Source: Pontederia crassipes (Eukaryota > Streptophyta > Magnoliopsida > Commelinales > Pontederiaceae). From it: DNA of 64,000 nt. The stretch covers positions 28,409,052 to 28,473,051 of the forward strand of contig CM060183.1 of the NCBI GenBank assembly GCA_030549335.1, written 5' to 3'. The translations under genes were made by a program, and so were the position numbers. This document shows, one piece after another, positions 26,156 through 38,412 of this stretch (the stretch's first letter is position 1; each line of letters begins with the position of its first letter). The notes under the pieces are model-generated. The model did not search any database. It worked only from the letters and a program-made list of their open reading frames with translations, and was not told where the DNA came from.

Positions 26156-28459
26156 ATTATTAACGAGACTAATGAAAATGGAGAAATGTTGATTATTAAT
26201 AAAAAAATTAAATTCGAATTTTTCTGGGTACATGTGAGCCAATTGCACTGGAGTATTATTCTCAAATAAATTAAAATGTAGTGACGAATAACTGAATATT
26301 TAACAAATATAATATATGTTTTTTTTACTTTTATTGTCTTATAGAGTAAGAATATATCCATTTATTCCAATCAAACTTATTGTCCAACCAAAAGATTGTC
26401 ATTTAGTATAAGAATAAAGTTTGAACTAAGACTTTATTCTCTTATATCCAAACACACCCCTTGGATTAAATTGTGGGGCTCACTTGTAATAATTGCAGTA
26501 AAAATTTGTGTTCTTTATTTTAGTAGGAACATCTTTAATTGAACTAGAAGACGAAGCAAAGTGTGGAACAGTTTTGTTCTAGAATAAAATTGCATTCAAA
26601 CTGGCCGAGTTTAATGTTTACATATTATATAACTCATGAATATTTTTCTCTACATTAAAAACTTAAATCTAATTTTTTTTTTGTGTTTTCTTATATGATG
26701 TCGTAATAGTCTTGCTGAATACTGACATTACTTGATAATGACTATTATATTATAGATGTTGTATTACTTTTTAGTTTTTATTATTATAATAGTTGACATC
26801 AGATTGGTCTAGTACCAACTACCAAATTCACAACAACACGTGTGTTTGTATTGAGAAAAAAAATGTTGGCGAAGATAAGAATTATTTTGATATATTCGTC
26901 CCTCTAAATTATGTCATATTTTTATTCCACTTCATAAAATATTATCCGTTTACTTTATATTAATTTCTAAAACACTTTTACCTCACCTCCAATGTCAATT
27001 TTTTTCTTATTAATTATACTTTTAGCTCTTCACCCTTATTTAATTTTATGTATTTATATATTTTTTAAAGTAAAAAATCAAATCAAATGGAACAATTCAT
27101 ACCTCATCTTCTTCATGGTCCTATTTATTTAATGACAGGTAAGTGAATAGTATTAATTTAAGGTATGAAGTGAAAATGTAATATAGTTTAAGAACGAAAA
27201 TAAAATTAATTCTAATTTTTCAAAAAGGGAACATAAAGGATAAAATTAATTATTTTCTCTCTCCTGGTAAAAGAGTAAATATTTTTAGAATGTCTTGCCA
27301 CTTTTAAAAAAATATTATTATCACTTTATTAAATAGGAATAAGAATGTCCTAACACTAGTAAAACTGTAAAAGAAAGCGTTTTTAATGTTTTTAGAGTCG
27401 CATCATATGCGCTCATATTCTTATGTCTCACTATTTTCTTCTACTCGTTTAAAAATAAAAAAATAATGACACGACGTCGTCTACTTTATTCTTTTTTATT
27501 TATAAAATAAAAAATGAAATAGATTATTTTTTAAATAAAATCAAACATCATCTATCTTTTAAAATTGACAAATTTAAAAATATGCAACGAGATGTTCTTC
27601 ACTTCTATTTTATTGTTTATTCAAACTTGTCGTCATCGTAACTAGCAGCAACGTCTGCCAGACGCTCTTCTCAGAAAAATTTATTTTGGATATCTTCTTG
27701 GATGATTGACGTAATCAGATAACGAATTTGTGTTCTAAAATCGTTAAATATTATTAGTCTCATGTTTAATTTTTAGGATCATCATTTTATTTAAAATTTA
27801 TTCATATCGTTCTTATCATAACACTATATTAATCAAATATTAATAACTTGAAATTAACGATGGATCTCCACAAAAAGCTACTCTCTCTCATATATGTTTA
27901 CTATGACCCAACTTTTTGAGAATTCCTATTCCAATTAGAACTCTCCCAAATAGAAAAGAATTTAGATTGTAAAGATTATATTGTTACAAGGAAATAATAA
28001 ATGTCACCCAAATTCTTCTCCCATAAATTTCAAATTAATTTGGGATAAATACATGTGGACTATTTTTCATAATTCTCGACCTTTTGTTTATATTAGTAAA
28101 AATCATGCATGTATATGTGCTTGATTACTGCAACTAAAAGGTGTGAATGAAAAAAAAACTTATGTTTTACCTCCTACTTGAATTGATTACTACAGCCAAA
28201 AGTCAGCATTTGAGGGCAGCAAATTTATGCGATTGCAAGCATGATGGACCCACCCCGTCTTCTTCTTCTTCTTCTTTCTTTGTTTTTTGATCACTTGTGT
28301 CTTTTGGTAAGTTCTTGTCTCATGTATTAAATAGTGTTGCAGGGCCACGACGGACGCTCTTTGCTCCTCATATCAAATCTAAGCAGCAAATATTTGTCAG
28401 CAGTACATTTTTGTTAAAAGAGCAACAGTATATAATCATTAAACTCACAAAAGCTCTTT
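26156..28459. other. Gene-free stretch
   Basis: AT-rich intergenic DNA. The only notable item is a 28-bp word at 26743-26770 that recurs in the tandem pair at 28460-28528. No gene was recognised. Confidence 0.4.
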
Positions 28460-28528
28460 TATTATATTATAGATGTTGTATTACTTTGTGAGTCTATTAT
28501 ATTATAGATGTTGTATTACTTTGTGAGT
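28460..28528. repeat. Perfect 34-bp tandem duplication
   Basis: Positions 28460-28493 and 28495-28528 are identical, separated by one base. The first 28 bases occur a third time at 26743-26770, about 1.7 kb upstream. The word is AT-rich but not low complexity (it contains AGATGTTGTATTAC). Its origin is unknown. Confidence 0.9.
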
Positions 28529-28905
28529 AGGACTCGACCCGTGAACAAATTTAATCCAATCCGATCGGATGGTCGGGTAATTTGATCACCCAATTTTTTT
28601 AAATTTTTTTCTTACTTTTTTATATTTATTTAATATAAAAATATTATTTAATATTTATTTTAAAGTATAAAATAACTTTTCTAACTATTTAATGTTATTT
28701 TTGTATTTAAAATATTTTATTACATTAAAAAATTAAAATCAAATATAAACTTAAGTTTAAATAATAAATAAATAAATAATCGGATCGGGTTGAAAAAATC
28801 TAACATATACCCGTCCGACCCATGATCCAATCGAGTTCGGCCGAATTGAATTCGACTCGGGTCATCGATTCATGGATCAACCCGTCCCAGTGAATACTCC
28901 TAATA
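28529..28905. mobile_element. MITE-like repeat, family of 60032
   Basis: The segment shares with 60032-60498 the left words GACCCGTGAACAA and GGTCGGGTAATTTGA, then the same AT-rich core order, and right-hand CGGGTC/CAACCCG words. The outermost left end of the other copy is missing, so the limits are approximate and no target duplication was found. Confidence 0.6.
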
Positions 28906-29232
28906 TCAAGTTCATTTCATTTTATAGTAAATTATTGAGAGTTCACGATCGCCAAACAATCTTTTAATATCGAAATTAAAAATTTTTATATTGTCACTTT
29001 ATAAAGATATTTGATATTATGATTTACAATTTACCAAGTATGATATGTTATATTTATTGTGCGGTGTAACCTTTTTAATATATTACGATATTTAAATATA
29101 TATATTTGTTATAGATATTTTATGTTATATTTAGAGATCCACATAAAAGTTTCATTAGTAAAGCGGGGCATGACAAAGACAAATACGGATTTACTCCCAT
29201 CCCCCGACAGAGTCGGATCTCCACCCTACTTA

Positions 29233-29617
29233 GGCTCTGTTTGGGATCAATGTAAAAGTAAAGAAAGTAGAAAAAACTGCAGTATATTTTTCTATAGCAG
29301 GAAAATTTACAAAGAAGTGTTTGGATACCCTTTTGATGGGATTGAATACTAAAGTATGGAGTCAATTCTAGTGTAAAAAAATTAGGTCAGACTTCCGATT
29401 TTTTTTTCTTTGGACTGTGACTTGTGTCAGTACAAAGAGATTGCCACATTATATCATTTTTTTTAATTCTTACCATGGTAATTTTTTTGCTTCCAAACAC
29501 TTTGAGATGAATTTTTTCTTTGAAATTTTTTTTCTGTGGTATGCCACTTTTTGAAAAATGTTATACTATAGAATTTTAAAACCCATGGGTGAAAAATTTT
29601 TTTAGCCAAACAAGCCC
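29233..29617. mobile_element. Tourist-like (PIF/Harbinger) MITE
   Basis: The 385-bp segment starts GGCTCTGTTTGG and ends CCAAACAAGCCC, with TTA flanking both sides (29230-29232 and 29618-29620). There is no coding sequence. The frames on both strands within it are artefacts. Confidence 0.8.
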
Positions 29618-29620
29618 TTA

Positions 29621-30357
29621 GATGAAAGAATAAATATTTTTTTATATTCTCCAAGACATTCACTACTTCACATCTATAATATAATTATATCTTTTAGGTT
29701 GTATTTACGATTAGCTGAAACACTCCAATCCAATTAAAATATTATAGTTTTTGAACTTTACACAATAAATTAGTTTTAATAGGTGAAGAAAATAGTTACA
29801 TATAAACTTATGATTATCTCTATATTTTTACATTTATAAGACATTGTTCGCTTTTGACTTTAGGTTCATACATATTTAAAATGCATTGTGCTAAGTGAAG
29901 GTGATAATTATATATAAGTCGATTACTTATGTGTTTTGTCTACGTGAAATTATTCGATGAATATTTTTTTATATCTTAGGTTGTTACAATTTTCCTACTA
30001 TGAGGCTCAAAGTTGTTTGGTTCAAAAATTTAGCAGTACACTTAAATACTAGTTTGAGATCTGACCCGTAGTAACCTCCCGCTATTTGACATTTTTTAAG
30101 TTGTTTCTCTTCTTTTTTATCTCATTTTTAATATGTCTTTTTTAAAAAAAATTAAATGTTTATCCCTGCATTAAAAAATGATACTAATAAACACGAGTTA
30201 GGTTTCAAGTCCAAAATTATTCCTTAACTACGGATATGTAATATTAGGTCAAACATAACAATAATAATACTAGTACTAATAGTTAAATATATATGCATAA
30301 CTTTGATTCAAGTTCTAAGACAGAAAACAGTCGGCTGCCACGTCTGCAAGCAAGCAG
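29621..30357. other. Gene-free stretch
   Basis: AT-rich DNA with no gene, RNA or bounded repeat that I can support. Confidence 0.4.
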
Positions 30358-30779
30358 TGTGACACCTAAAAAAAATATATACTTTTGTCACTTAGTAATT
30401 AAACATTTGTAAGTAAAAATACATGTGTGAGTCTCAAAAGCCTAACCATATGAAATTTATTGACATCATTGATTAATACATGTAACTAATTAATGACATT
30501 GGACAAATAGGAACAAAATGACAGCTAGAGACTCAAGCTCATGCATCCTGAACGTTATACACATCTAACAATTTTCGTTACTCGCAAGATCTAAATGTAG
30601 AGAATACAATTTTCATGGAAACTTTTGCGTCCAATGCGAAAGAAAATAATAATGAACATAAATTTATAACAGAATAAGTCACGAATAATAAAAGGAGAAT
30701 AATCATATATAAGTAAGATGGCCGAATATAATTTAGTATTATCTTTTTAATAGAGTAAAATTGATCCGCTTAAACAAGA

Positions 30780-31048
30780 GTCTTATAAAAAAGGGGGTCC
30801 GTCTCTGTTTATTGTTTTATTTATATAATTTAATTATTTTATTATTAATATAATAGTTTTTAATATAACTTAATATGTTCCTATTATATTATGAAACTCT
30901 AATTTAATAGTTTATTATATTCTATATTTAGTTATAAAATTAATATGTTAACATTAATTTTAATTTATTATATATTTTTTGAAAATATTATTTTGCTAAA
31001 ATAGGGGTTTGAAAAATCGATTCCTTAGAGGGTGATTTTTCAAAAGCA
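30780..31048 (-). mobile_element. Fragment of hAT-type MITE family A
   Basis: Read on the minus strand, this segment tracks the interior of the 58612-59144 element: the AATCACCCTCTA block, CCCCTATTTTA, AATATTTTC and AATTAGAGTTTCATAAT. No termini remain. A second internal relic of the same family lies near 42560-42780. Confidence 0.6.
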
Positions 31049-31504
31049 ACAGTTTTTTTTAAACCAAAATATCCACCATGAACTACGTACTTTCTCCCCT
31101 AGTTTCAGGGTTAATGTACAATAATCGAATATATTTATGATACACCAAATATGATGAATGTGGTTCAATTACTTTGGTTCACATTTCACAAATTTAGCTG
31201 TTATAGAGAAAACACAAGTCCAATGCAAGTAAGATGATGCAATAACTTTTGCATCAAATATAAATTATTATATTATGCTTTACAAATGGACAATAATCAA
31301 TTACATACGTCAATTATGATGACAATTTAGATCAAGTATAACTATTTATCAAGTATCAAATATCAAATACGACAGATATCGACAAGCACAATGACCTCAA
31401 TCAAATATATACTAATGATCATCAAGTTTCAAGTAACCAAATGTCTAGTATGACATTTTATCAAGTATAATGCTTTGTCAAGTGTCCGACATCTTCACTT
31501 TGCT

Positions 31505-32634
31505 GGGTAAATTACACCAAATTCCCTTCAACTTTAAGGTTTGCTCAGCGATATCCTCCAACTTCACTTTGTAATATAAATGCCCTTCATCTTTTAACGC
31601 ATTTCACCCGATGCCCTCTTTACTTGGGATAGCCAGTTTTTCAATTTTTCGTCGATGTAGCGTCCACGTGGTAATCTCCTCTCTCCTCCACGCAAATAGT
31701 TGCCCGACGTGACATACTCTGACATGGCACATAAAATTACACCAATGCCCTCCAACTTTAAGGTTTGCTCAGCGATACCTTCCAACTTCACTTTGTAACA
31801 CAAATGCCCTTCATGTTTTAATACATTTCACCCGATGCCCTCTTTGTGACAGTCAATTTTTCATCGACGTGACGTCCACATGGTCATATCCTCTCTCCTC
31901 CATGCAAATAGACGTCCGACGTGGCATGCTCCGACGTGATAGATAAAATTACACAAAATGTCCTCCAACTTTAAAGTTTGCTCATCAAATGCACATAAAA
32001 TTACACCAATTTGGACAAAGACGACGGCCGATGAATGCGAAAGGTGAACGATGAAGGAAGCGAACGACGAAGGAGAACGAACGGCGAAGGAGTGCGAACG
32101 ACGAAGGAGGTTTCACGTGAACGACGACAAAAAGGGAAATAAGAAAATAATTTAACAATGAGTGGTCAACTTACGGTAAGTAAGATAATTTAATATGTGG
32201 TGCCACGTCGGATGGCTATTTGCATGGAGGAGAGAGAAGATGGCCACGTCAACGTCACGTCGATGAAAAATCGGAAAATCGTTTGTCACAAGTAAAGAGG
32301 GCATCAGGTGAAATGTATTAAAAGATAAAGGGCATTTGTGTTACAAAGTGAAGTTAGAGGGTATCGCTGAGCAAACCTTAAAGTTGAAGGGCATTAGTGT
32401 AATTTTATGTGCCACGTCAGAGCATGCCACGTCGGGCGACTATTTGCGTGGAGGAGAAAAGAGATGGCCACGTGGACGCCATGTCGACGAAAAACTGAAA
32501 AACCGACTATCCCAGGTAAAGAGGGCATCGGGTGAAACACGTTAAAAGATGAAGGGCATTTGTGTTACAAAGTGAAGTTAAAGGATATCGCTGAGCAAAC
32601 CTTAAAGTTGAAGGGCATTTGGTGTAATTTACCC
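31505..32634. mobile_element. MULE-type foldback element with tandem long arms
   Basis: The element starts GGGTAAATTACACC and ends GGTGTAATTTACCC. It is flanked by a perfect 10-bp repeat TCACTTTGCT at 31495-31504 and 32635-32644. Duplications of about 9-10 bp and very long inverted ends are typical of Mutator-like elements. Each arm holds repeated units of roughly 225 bp (for example 31510 onward and again from 31733), so the whole is an inverted repeat of tandem repeats. The middle (about 32015-32150) is a GAACGACGAAGG-rich spacer. Matching 69-residue frames on opposite strands (31594-31803 minus and 32336-32545 plus) are products of the inverted repeat and are probably not genes. No transposase is present. 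Confidence 0.82.
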
Positions 32635-35600
32635 TCACTTTGCTTTGCAATACATATTTTAATTCAACATTACTATGAGTTGATTTTCAACTCATTTCAT
32701 TCTTGAATTATTTAGGATATGTCAGGATAGCTTTATGTCCATGGTTTGTGAAAGATAAAGTCACGAAATGTGGGTATCTTTCAAATCATCAACCCAAATG
32801 TCTTTAATTTTGTACAAGTGAACAAGTAAACAAGTGGCAAATAATTAATGCAAGCAATAACAATAAGAACTCATGGCAATTCGCGGTATATGACTTTTAA
32901 CTAATAATCTATTTGACTATTTTTGGACTCATCAAATAACTTAATTATAATCAAAGAATCAAATAATAATTTTTTTATTGAATACTTCACAATTAATCAA
33001 ATGAGGTCACAAAAAGATTTTGATCAACTACTTTAAAACTGAATGAGGCAAGATCACGATTGACTGGATGTGAGCAAATCCTCATGATCGTGAACTATCA
33101 TTCAAGAGTCGTGAAATTCTTTTATAGGTTATGACATCATTCATGGACCGTTGTAGTCTCATGTGGCAAGTTTTATGGGCCATGAAAAGGACAACATGAG
33201 TGAATGATCATCACGGTGCTTTGCAATTATCGTCTTAGCTCATAGTTTCATGGATCATGAAAAAGGCTTTATAGGCCATGAAATTGGCTTGATGATGCAT
33301 CCAATAGCAGGTTCCAAGAAACACAAGGATGAGTTATCAAGGTTTTGAATTAGCATAATATCAACTATCACAACACGGATTGAGTCATTAGCAATGTGGC
33401 CTAAGTTTTGTGCTTAACTAATGCAACTACACAAAGTTTATAGGAACTAGAGCTTGGCACTCGAAGATGTGGGCCACATATTAGGTGTTGCACCAAATTG
33501 GTGATACACATTTCGATTATTAAGAAATTTTACCTATGCCTACATGCGGATATCACAACCTAAAACATATAAAACATGATACTAGGGTATGAAATTCATT
33601 GAAAACCATTAACATCACATGCATTATTCTATTAAGAACTTCATATCCAAAAGTGGATCCAAAGGATTTCCATACTTTTGCCTTGATATGGTTAATTATT
33701 CTTACTTTCTTTGATATATTCATGGTTGATCTCAAGCCTCCCTTTTGTGTTTTCAAGCTACTACTTGTGAGGAGATGAGAGAGATAAAGAAAATGAGTTG
33801 TAATGGGAATAAAGAATGATGAATGAGTTTATATAGAGGATACAACTTTAGAGACAAGTTTTTTTTCCAACTATAACTATTTGGATTATTACAATTAAAT
33901 TTTGACAATATATTAGGATAAGGTTTCAACTAAGATTTCAAGTGCAACAATTTTATTTCACAATATTATCTTACCTTTTCTTTTTATTCTCATTTTTTTA
34001 CTTTACTTTAAGACATTACATTATTACTCCATTAATGAAACCTCATATTCGAATTTATCTTAATGTAAAAAAATTATCAAATGATTTTGGTAGCTTGCTA
34101 TATAGCTATTTCTATATCTTTCATATTCCTTGACACATTTTTTTTAGCTGGCATCTTTTACTCTACCTATGTGATGCTGACACTTAGTGACAAATTGTAG
34201 TATGCTAAGATATGTTACAAATTGTTTAATTAAGGAAAAATACTATGATTTTATGTTATTTTTTTTGAACATGTTATTAACTCTGCCCTGAAGCTAGTAA
34301 TTGTCTTTTGCATTGGCTTCACGCACTTAATACCAGGCAAGTTTAGTATAATAATTGTGCTCTTCATAGGGAAATCACATCCTATTTTTTTTTATTGTCA
34401 TGAGTGTGCTCACAAAAGTGTAGAGAATCTTATTTTGAATTTGGGATTGTGGTTGTGCTTATTGTGGGGATATTGGTTGCATCATAAGGCTTTGACTTAT
34501 TATCATACTTTGTTGTTGATGATCTCAGTTCTTGGGTTGGGGATGAGCTTTTCTTTTCCATGCTTCTTCAATCATTCAGCCATATTTTTTTTCTTTGATG
34601 TTGCTTTTATTGTGAAATATTTAGTGTCATTCAATTCCCAACATCTTACCAAAGGATAAAGTATTTTTCTAGCTCGATGAACTTTATCAAATATTCACAT
34701 ATAATCATACTTTTTACTTCAATTGTAGGAACTCTTATTGTTTCAAGTTCCTCTTTTAAGTAAGGATGTGACATTCTTAAAGTTTGCTTATGACATTACT
34801 TTCTCATAAAAAATTTCAATTGCTTTGTTGATCTTCCACCAATCATTTTTGTGTTACTGAAACAATTGGTTTCATACTTCTTAGTTTTAAAGCACACTGT
34901 CATGGCAAAACCTCTATGGACTCAACATATTGTTTAGCTAGGTTTGAGTCATTAGTCCTAATAAATTAAACAAGTTCAAACTTTAGAAATTGTTGTATAC
35001 TATTACTAGCAACTTCATTATATTCTTATCCCTATTGATTACATGTGTTTGGTTACCCATCTCTTGATTGTCCTGAGATTGTTTAACTTGGTACTTTCTA
35101 CATTACCACTACTCTCTTTGATTTTTTTAGCTTTTATATTGTTGGCCTCTGAATTCTTGATTTCTAACTCTTCACTTTCAACCATTGACCTCTAGAGATC
35201 TTCATGCACCAAGGACTTATACATTGATGGTACAATAGCATAAGAGAATAATATAAAATTTGAAAATCAGAAGAGACATTACCTGACTTTACTATTGATG
35301 GTATGACAATTGTTTATTATATTTTGCACATGAAATTTTAACTATTTTGATATATATTATGAGATATAACCTTTATACTTTGATATGAGCTATAATTTCT
35401 CAAAATATTGTCTTGGCACTTAGTAGTTAGGAACTTGTGAAGAGAGGCTAACAATACAATTTCTACTTTGAATTCAATTGGACAACCCATGTGGACCTAA
35501 CTATTCATAGAATAAATAACAACTATATGATTAAATATAAATCACAATATATATATATATATATATATGTATATGTATATGTGTGTGTGTGCGCAAAAGT

Positions 35601-35848
35601 AAATATTCAGTATTCTAATGAGTCTCAAAATCCTAACTAAATAAAACTACATATGTACATTTCAATTGATTAATAGAAATAGATGACAAGTAGAAAATGA
35701 GACTAATGTACCTATCCATATTAGCATAAACATCAATTATTGTGCATGCCACCATACACACCTAACAAATTTATTTACTTACGCAAGGGATACAATTCTC
35801 CCATGAGCTAATGTTGAAATATGACAATTAGTGACACGAAAAATAAAC

Positions 35849-35975
35849 ACTATAAGAAATTTGACAATTAGTGACACGAAATTTTTTTCTAATGCATCAC
35901 TAATTCGACGCTATTGTAGGCAACGACACATTAGCATCGCAACAACATTACTAAATTGTGACACTGCTTCGAAAA
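35849..35975. mobile_element. CACTA transposon terminus (fragment)
   Basis: CACTATAAGAAATTTGACAA at 35849 matches the usual start of plant CACTA elements, followed by TTAGTGACACGA-type subterminal words. A 20-bp word (35822-35841) recurs at 35862-35881, overlapping the terminus. No inverse terminus (TTTCTTATAGTG) was found nearby, so this is a fragment with an approximate end. Confidence 0.55.
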
Positions 35976-37089
35976 ATGAGTTTCACATACTATGAAATTC
36001 ACTCAGTGTCATGTTTTGTAGGAACTCAAGTGAGTTCCAATGAACATAGAATGATTTTAGGGATTCAAAATTTGCATAATAATAACTATTGAAAATAGGG
36101 ATAGGTTAATCTAGCCCAGGTTCCATACTTAGTTTGTGCAACTGCATGTTTATAAAGATACTTGATTTCATCATTAAGAAATTTTTTCTATAACTACGTG
36201 CCCACATCAACACTTGAAGACACATAGAAAAGGTATATTTTCGTATAACTAAGTGTAGACTTGAAGACAAGTAAAAAATAATACTATGGCATAAAATTCA
36301 TTGAAAATAATTAACCTATCAAGTATTATTCTATTAAGAACTTCATATACAAAAGTGAATAAAAAACTTTCCACACATTTGTATTGTCAATTATTTTCTC
36401 CTTTCCTCCTTGATATATTCTTAGTCGATCTCAAGTTTGTCTCCAATCCTTGCCTACTTTTTCGATTGTGACCTCAATATCCGAGTAGTAGTGTTAGTTC
36501 TGCAATCCTGCGACATTATGATTGTGTTTGCGACATTATGAAGAACACAATCATCCTGACATTCGGCTAAGAGTTGTAGGACTGACCCCTTATTGCCTAA
36601 CTAATCTATTGTCCATCTGGAGTTGCATGCTTAGCCATGAAGGGTGAGGCTTCTAGCTGAAATTCCTACATTCATAAAAAAAAATCAAACTTAAGACCTT
36701 ACTTAAGCGGTGATAATTTACTTGTCACTTTTGTTTTCACTATCCTGGACCGCCTTTTAGTGTTGTCATGGAGGAGAAGACAAGGTTGAGAGGTTTCTCA
36801 GGGACCAAAGGGGAGAAAGAAAAATGGTAAATGTCTTTATGTAGAAACTAAAATTTTTGTGATAGAGTTTGGATTTAATTATAACTCTTCGGATTATTAG
36901 GATTAACTTTATGAATTAAACTATGGTAATGTCTCAACTTAAATTTCAAAGTGAAAAATAATAACTTATTTTCCACTTATATTTTATCTTGTCTTATTTT
37001 TTTAAGTTAACCTTGGTTGGGCACAAGTTGATCAGGTGAGCTCCACTTGGAGGGTTAGCATTCTTAGATTAGGAAAAGATAAAAAAAAA

Positions 37090-37684
37090 GATTTGTTTGG
37101 ATTGAGAATTTTAAGGGGGTGAAAAGGAATATGGGAATGTGACTAGTGTTTGAGTATTTTTTTATATCACTTAAGAGAGATATGACAGAGTAGCTAAGTC
37201 ATCCTAACATTATATTTCTCATTCCACCAAATCGGTGGAATGATAATAAAATATTAATTATAAAACAAATTAACCATCTTTCCTACTTCTCTCTTTTTCC
37301 TTCTCTCATCTCTCTCATATTCGAAAACAAATATTATGATAAAATATTATTTTATTTTATTTATATCAATATTTCAATTTTAATTTTAAAATATGTGAAC
37401 AAATAATTATATAAAAATTAAATAATATAATAAAAAAATTAGGTCGAATAAGAAATAAAAGAAAATTAAAATAAATGACAAAAAAATATGATAAATACTT
37501 GTTAGTCATTAAATATTATAAATAGGTTAATATATAATTAAAGATAAAAATGAGTTTTATGAAACTTATATTTTTTATAATTTATTATTCAAACATAGAC
37601 TTTTTAATAGCACATCATACTTAGTCATGTCAAGATATCATACCACTGCATTCCACCCTTCTTTCTCAAACAAGAATCTTATTT
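37090..37684. mobile_element. Harbinger-type repeat related to 15242-16035
   Basis: In reverse orientation this segment follows the element at 15242-16035. The left side has TTTGTTTGGATTGAGAATTT and CATTCCACCAAATCGGTGGA; the right side has a block equivalent to GTCATTAGAAAGTCCATGTT. The ends (GATTTGTTTGG and CAAACAAGAATC) are imperfect inverted repeats. The target duplication is not clear. Confidence 0.6.
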
Positions 37685-37689
37685 GAATT

Positions 37690-38272
37690 AAATAGTACTT
37701 GATCATTATTTAATACGATAGAGCAAAAAAAGATAATTGTTTTCTAAATTTTATTCAACTTGATGATCACGCATCAAACAAATTAGATGTCGAGAACTCA
37801 TGTTATAAGTAACCAAAAACATTAACGAATCAATGAATATCCTTTTTTTGGTACAAAAATAGTAAAATATGTCGAACTAGTCATTGATGCCTAGTACTCT
37901 TGAGATTTTGGGGGGTGACGAGCCTACATTACTCTTACAGTATGCTCACGCTGTCGCCAAGTTGATCCAAGAATTTATTGAGGGCACATACCCAACATGC
38001 ATGTTTGGATGCCTGCTGAATCACTATCGAATCTTACGCTCTCCAAAAGGCTATTTAACGTAGATTACATAACTGAGCAGCTAATGAGCAAATTTAACTC
38101 GAACAGAATATCTAAGCTCGACACTTACATATCTTCTAAGTATGTGACAATGAGTGCAAAAAATTATCTGTATTTTATTCCGACAAAAATCTCTCACTTA
38201 CGTGTCCACGAATAGTATTTTATACGTATTGTTTCTTTTATGAAAAAGGAAATAGAAAATTAATGCCCCCCT
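37690..38272. other. KCS upstream region
   Basis: Intergenic sequence leading to the KCS promoter. The small frame at 37997-38215 has no recognisable domain. Confidence 0.4.
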
Positions 38273-38280
38273 CTATAAAT
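38273..38280 (+). promoter_or_regulatory. KCS: TATA box of KCS
   Basis: CTATAAAT lies 133 bases upstream of the KCS start codon. With a start of transcription about 30 bases downstream, the 5' UTR would be about 105 bases and C/T-rich, which is normal for plant genes. Confidence 0.65.
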
Positions 38281-38412
38281 CCATGGCGCCCTTCCTCCCC
38301 CAGTGCACTCACTTCAAGTCCCTTCGGGTGCTCTTTTCCTTTGTTGCTTGAGCTCATTGTTCGCAAGGACGGAGTGGTTTGAGGGATCTTTTAAGGTCTC
38401 GTTTTTACAAAG

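Larger units (their letters stand above)
30358..37000. mobile_element. Decayed LTR-like structure with long direct repeats
   Basis: Two long stretches are diverged direct copies. Segments around 30400-30620 and 33310-33985 correspond, in the same order, to 35580-35830 and 36030-36990. Shared landmarks include GAGTCTCAAAA, the TTCTATTAAGAACTTCATAT block and a TTTGGATTATTA-like block. The left copy is expanded by the MULE at 31505-32634 and other insertions. The arrangement fits two LTRs around a short interior (about 33990-35570). A minus-strand stretch near 34800-35130 weakly resembles a gypsy gag. Boundaries and class are inference. Confidence 0.45.

Noticed and set aside
31594-32545. Two matching 69-residue frames on opposite strands
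   Set aside because: They lie in the inverted arms of the MULE-type element and mirror each other because of the repeat. No known domain and no promoter support a gene.
34357-34659. 100-residue hydrophobic frame resembling a membrane protein
   Set aside because: T-rich DNA gives hydrophobic translations. There is no conserved motif and the frame lies inside a decayed retroelement-like region.
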